Shown here: positions 61,421-64,000 of the stretch, piece after piece
Position numbering within the stretch: position 1 is the stretch's first letter
Layout: every line of letters begins with the position of its first letter
Origin: Blautia coccoides
GTDB taxonomy: Bacteria; Bacillota; Clostridia; Lachnospirales; Lachnospiraceae
Direction: 5' to 3'
DNA length: 64,000 nt
Assembly (NCBI RefSeq): GCF_034355335.1
Contig: NZ_CP136422.1
Location: forward strand, 3,072,501-3,136,500
The notes under the pieces: model-generated
What the model was told of the DNA's origin: nothing
What the model saw: the letters and a program-made list of their open reading frames with translations, nothing else
The model's database searches: none
Position numbers and translations under genes: made by a program

Positions 61421-62068
61421 ATGATTGATTTTAATGTTTTGGCAGAGGCAATGGGAGATCTGGATGAAGATAAGGTGGTGGAAAACCTGACACAGGTGAT
61501 GGATGAAGGCGGTTCGGATGCCCAGAAAGCTCTGGATGCCTGTCAGAAGGGCATGGATATTGTAGGTAACCTGTTTGAGGACGGAGAATATTACGTGGGA
61601 GACTTGATCTACGCAGGCGAACTGATGACAAAGGCTGTGGAGATATTAAAAGACGGCCTGGTGACAGAGGACGGTTCCGGCGGAGAAAAAACAAAGATGA
61701 TTCTTTGTACCGTAAAAGATGACCTGCATGACATTGGAAAAAATATTGTGAGATCTATGCTGGAAGCCTCCGGCTTTGATGTCCTGGATCTGGGGATAGA
61801 TGTACCTGCGGATGTGATCGTGGAAACTGCCAAAAAAGAGGATATACATATCATTGGTTTATCGGGAGTGCTGACACTGGCAATTGATTCCATGAAGAAT
61901 ACCATAGACGCATTTCAGGAAGCCGGAATGCGGGACCAGGTGAAGGTTATCATTGGCGGGGCGCCGGTGAATCAGGAAGTCTGTGACCAGACCGGCGCAA
62001 ATGCGTGGGCCAGCAGTCCTCAGACAACCATCAGCTATTGCAAAGAGTGGGAACAGGCTCTGGCATAA
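61421..62068 (+). CDS. Corrinoid protein
   Basis: 215 residues. Helical cap (LAEAMGDLDEDKVVENLTQVMDEG, then ALDACQKGMDIVGNLFEDGEYYVGDLIYAGELM) and B12-binding domain with VKDDLHDIGKNIVRSML (DxHxxG), GLSGVLTL and VIIGGAPV. It is the natural partner of the upstream methyltransferase, 13 bases away. AGGAGGATAAACGTC precedes the ATG. No terminator was seen before the IS110 element starts about 75 bases later. Confidence 0.95.
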   Translation: MIDFNVLAEAMGDLDEDKVVENLTQVMDEGGSDAQKALDACQKGMDIVGNLFEDGEYYVGDLIYAGELMTKAVEILKDGLVTEDGSGGEKTKMILCTVKDDLHDIGKNIVRSMLEASGFDVLDLGIDVPADVIVETAKKEDIHIIGLSGVLTLAIDSMKNTIDAFQEAGMRDQVKVIIGGAPVNQEVCDQTGANAWASSPQTTISYCKEWEQALA

Positions 62069-62142
62069 GCTTTTTACATGTAGAAGGAGCTTCCTGTATA
62101 ATTCAAATATAGGGAATTCCAAGAAAGAAGGTTGAGAAAAAA

Positions 62143-62211
62143 ATACCTCAGTGTAAAATAAGATTACTGACTTTGGCGGTTAGTATAAAATCTTATTAAA
62201 CAGAGAGGTAT
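62143..62211 (+). promoter_or_regulatory. Hairpin covering the transposase ribosome-binding site
   Basis: ATACCTC (62143-62149) pairs with GAGGTAT (62205-62211), and AATAAGAT (62157-62164) with ATCTTATT (62190-62197). The right outer arm contains the Shine-Dalgarno of the transposase (ATG 62217). Such hairpins prevent translation from read-through transcripts in many insertion sequences. Confidence 0.7.
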
Positions 62212-62216
62212 CTAAA

Positions 62217-63503
62217 ATGAATTGTAACACACAGAACACAAAAATTGCATCCATAACTGAAAAAACTTTGATCGTTGGTATTGATGTCGGAAGCGAAACG
62301 CACTATGCGAGAGCATTTGACTGGAGAAATTTCGAGTTTACCAGAAAACCTTTGATTTTCAGCAATACACAAGCAGGGTTCCTTACATTTAAGGCATGGA
62401 TCGAGGAAATACAAGAAAAGAATGGTAAAACCGCTGTAATTCCCGGAATGGAGCCAACAGGACACTATTGGTTCGCTTTAGGAAAGTTCCTGCAGGACAA
62501 CGGAATGAAACCTGTGCATGTAAATCCCCATCATGTCAAGAAATCCAAGGAACTGGATGATAACAATCCTAATAAAAATGACCGCAAAGATCCAAAGACG
62601 ATTGCCGCACTGGTGAATGAGGGACGTTTTTCCTACCCTTATATACCAACCGGGATTTATGCAGAGATGAGAAGCTTATCCAATCTACGCTTCCAGACAC
62701 AGGAGGAAGTTACCCGGATCAAGAACCGCATTGCCAGATGGTTTGCCATTTACTTTCCTGAATACAAAGACGTTTATAGGGATTTAAAGGCAGTCAGCGG
62801 GCGGATGATACTGAAGGCAGCGCCGCTGCCGGAGGACATCGGGAAGTTGGGCGTGGAAGGTGTAAACCAGATCTGGAGAGACGCAAAGCTGAGAGGGGCT
62901 GGAATGAAGAGGGCAAAGACCCTGGTATCAGCTGCAGAGCACAGCGTAGGCAGTAAGGAAGCACCGGAGGCAGCGAGAATGGAACTGAAAAATCTGCTGG
63001 ACGACATGGATGTATATACATCAAGACTGGAAGAACTGGTGCAAAAGATAGAAGGTAAGCTGAAAGAAATACCATATATAGATAAGCTGCTGGAGATCAA
63101 AGGGATCGGTATGGTGACAGTAAGTGGATTTATTGCAGAGGTGGGCGACATTAGACGTTTTGACAACCCCAAACAGCTGCAAAAGCTTGCAGGCTATGCG
63201 ATCGTGGCGAACGATTCAGGCAAGCATAATGGAGAGAGCCGTATCAGCTACCGAGGAAGAAAACGACTGAGATATGTACTGTATGAAGCGGCGATATCAC
63301 TAGTCGGAAAGAATGCGGAATTTCGAGAGATCCATGAATACTATCGGACGAGAAAAGAGAATCCGCTGAAAAAGATGCAGTCAGTAGTGGCAGTGGCATG
63401 TAAGGTGATCAGGGTGTTTTATACGATCCTGACAAAAGGAGTCGATTATGACGCTGCAAGGCTGCTGGGTGATATCAAGCATCCGCAGATGCAGACAGCA
63501 TAA
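62217..63503 (+). CDS. IS110-family recombinase (transposase)
   Basis: 428 residues. The N-terminal DEDD RuvC-like domain has GIDVGSETHYARAFD, GMEPTGHYWFALGKFL, and NPNKNDRKDPKTIAALV. A helical coiled middle follows (TSRLEELVQKIEGKLK). The C-terminal Transposase_20 domain has EIKGIGMVTVSGFIAEVGDIRRFDNPKQLQKLAGYAIVANDSGKHNGESRISYRGRKRLRYVLYEAA, with the catalytic serine in the NDSGKHNGESRIS stretch. The gene is intact. It lies directly after the methyltransferase operon. Its ends are not resolved. Confidence 0.93.
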   Translation: MNCNTQNTKIASITEKTLIVGIDVGSETHYARAFDWRNFEFTRKPLIFSNTQAGFLTFKAWIEEIQEKNGKTAVIPGMEPTGHYWFALGKFLQDNGMKPVHVNPHHVKKSKELDDNNPNKNDRKDPKTIAALVNEGRFSYPYIPTGIYAEMRSLSNLRFQTQEEVTRIKNRIARWFAIYFPEYKDVYRDLKAVSGRMILKAAPLPEDIGKLGVEGVNQIWRDAKLRGAGMKRAKTLVSAAEHSVGSKEAPEAARMELKNLLDDMDVYTSRLEELVQKIEGKLKEIPYIDKLLEIKGIGMVTVSGFIAEVGDIRRFDNPKQLQKLAGYAIVANDSGKHNGESRISYRGRKRLRYVLYEAAISLVGKNAEFREIHEYYRTRKENPLKKMQSVVAVACKVIRVFYTILTKGVDYDAARLLGDIKHPQMQTA

Positions 63504-64000
63504 CGAAACCAAACGATCCAAGTACTAAAAGCACTGCTCTGTCATGGTTGGATTGAACTTTCAAAGAGGATTGAAAGCTGAATCCAGCTATGACAGAAAA
63601 GCTGGAAATATCAGGGATGGACCGGAAAAACGTCCACCGAAAGGTGCCGGTACAGGAAGGATATTAACAGGTCAGTAAGACTTAAAATAAAGAATGAGCC
63701 AGTAGTCGGCAGAAATAAATACCATAGGGCAAGACCCTGCAAAGGAGCTAAGCTGACACCCTGGATATGGGCAGGCAGAACGAAGGAAGTTAGGACTCAC
63801 ACCGACAGGTGGGATGATCCTGGTAGACACGGGAGGTAAGCTGCCATAGATGGAGGGGCATACACAAGGCCATATAAAGCGGAATAATGAGACGTTTTAT
63901 TTTGTATGCCCAAAATCAGCTATTTTCGTACCAGATACACAGAAATACCCATCTTCACGGCTCATTCATCTGAGATATGTAACTAAAAATTCCTTGAAAA
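63504..64000 (+). ncRNA. IS110 3' noncoding region, hairpin-rich (guide RNA candidate)
   Basis: About 500 bases with no convincing frame but several stems. These are 63539-63596 (CTGTCAT and ATGACAG arms continuing as TGGATT/AATCCA and CTTTCAA/TTGAAAG); 63621-63651 (ACCGG/CCGGT around CACC-GAAA-GGTG); CACC-GACA-GGTG at 63800-63811; and GGGCATAC (63856-63863) with GTATGCCC (63904-63911). IS1111-type elements carry a structured guide (seek/bridge) RNA in this position. The right end of the element is not identified; it may lie beyond the window. Confidence 0.5.

Overview
The window reads as chromosome of an anaerobic, spore-forming Firmicute of the Lachnospiraceae type, and a Blautia-like acetogen is my best guess. 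This is inferred from gene content and order: rex beside a YdiF-like ABC-F ATPase, tepA and spoIIIE/ftsK nearly adjacent, yqfC-yqfD, phoH and ybeY, an electron-bifurcating NfnAB pair, several Lachnospiraceae-type DUF families, and a corrinoid/tetrahydrofolate methyl-transfer cluster. No rRNA, tRNA or CRISPR array was seen.

Layout. 1-12 kb: end of an ABC permease, ABC-F ATPase, Rex, NAD(P)HX repair enzyme, alanine racemase, a MazF-type toxin with no recognisable antitoxin, a URO-D-family protein, a CNNM/CorC membrane protein, YebC, TepA and UppP. 12-23 kb: SpoIIIE/FtsK, a zinc-ribbon/TPR protein, NfnAB, a DNA-alkylation repair protein, RlmH, a lipoprotein, YjjG, a 16-bp tandem repeat and DapA. 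23-28 kb is an accessory stretch of small DUF, zinc-ribbon and acetyltransferase genes with a probable group II intron remnant. 28-43 kb: a Rex-operator-bearing iron alcohol dehydrogenase, a BlaI/M56 pair with visible operators, a DUF89-DUF4003-nuclease-like operon, and a TetR-controlled MMPL exporter with a large secreted repeat protein. 43-56 kb: the sporulation pair yqfC-yqfD is separated from phoH-ybeY by about 9 kb. That interval holds an ACT protein, a TetR/nitroreductase locus, a metallophosphoesterase, an AgrA/AgrC-like two-component system and an ABC transporter. It ends in an 83-bp inverted-repeat element and a strongly structured RNA leader in front of phoH. 56-62 kb: a DUF3048 lipoprotein, a BofC-like protein, then divergent corrinoid-methyltransferase operons with a GntR regulator. 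62-64 kb: an IS110-family element with a long, hairpin-rich 3' noncoding region.

How it fits together. Redox control is a theme. Rex is encoded here, an excellent Rex-type operator lies on the alcohol dehydrogenase promoter, and weaker half-site matches lie in the promoters of rex itself and of nfnAB. Several regulators have readable operators beside their own genes: BlaI, TetR at 38.1 kb, TetR at 46.8 kb and GntR at 60.55 kb. Two genes (tepA and the IS110 transposase) have their ribosome-binding site buried in a leader hairpin. The least explained items are the phoH leader RNA, the IS110 3' region (a possible guide RNA) and the inverted-repeat element at 54.2 kb.
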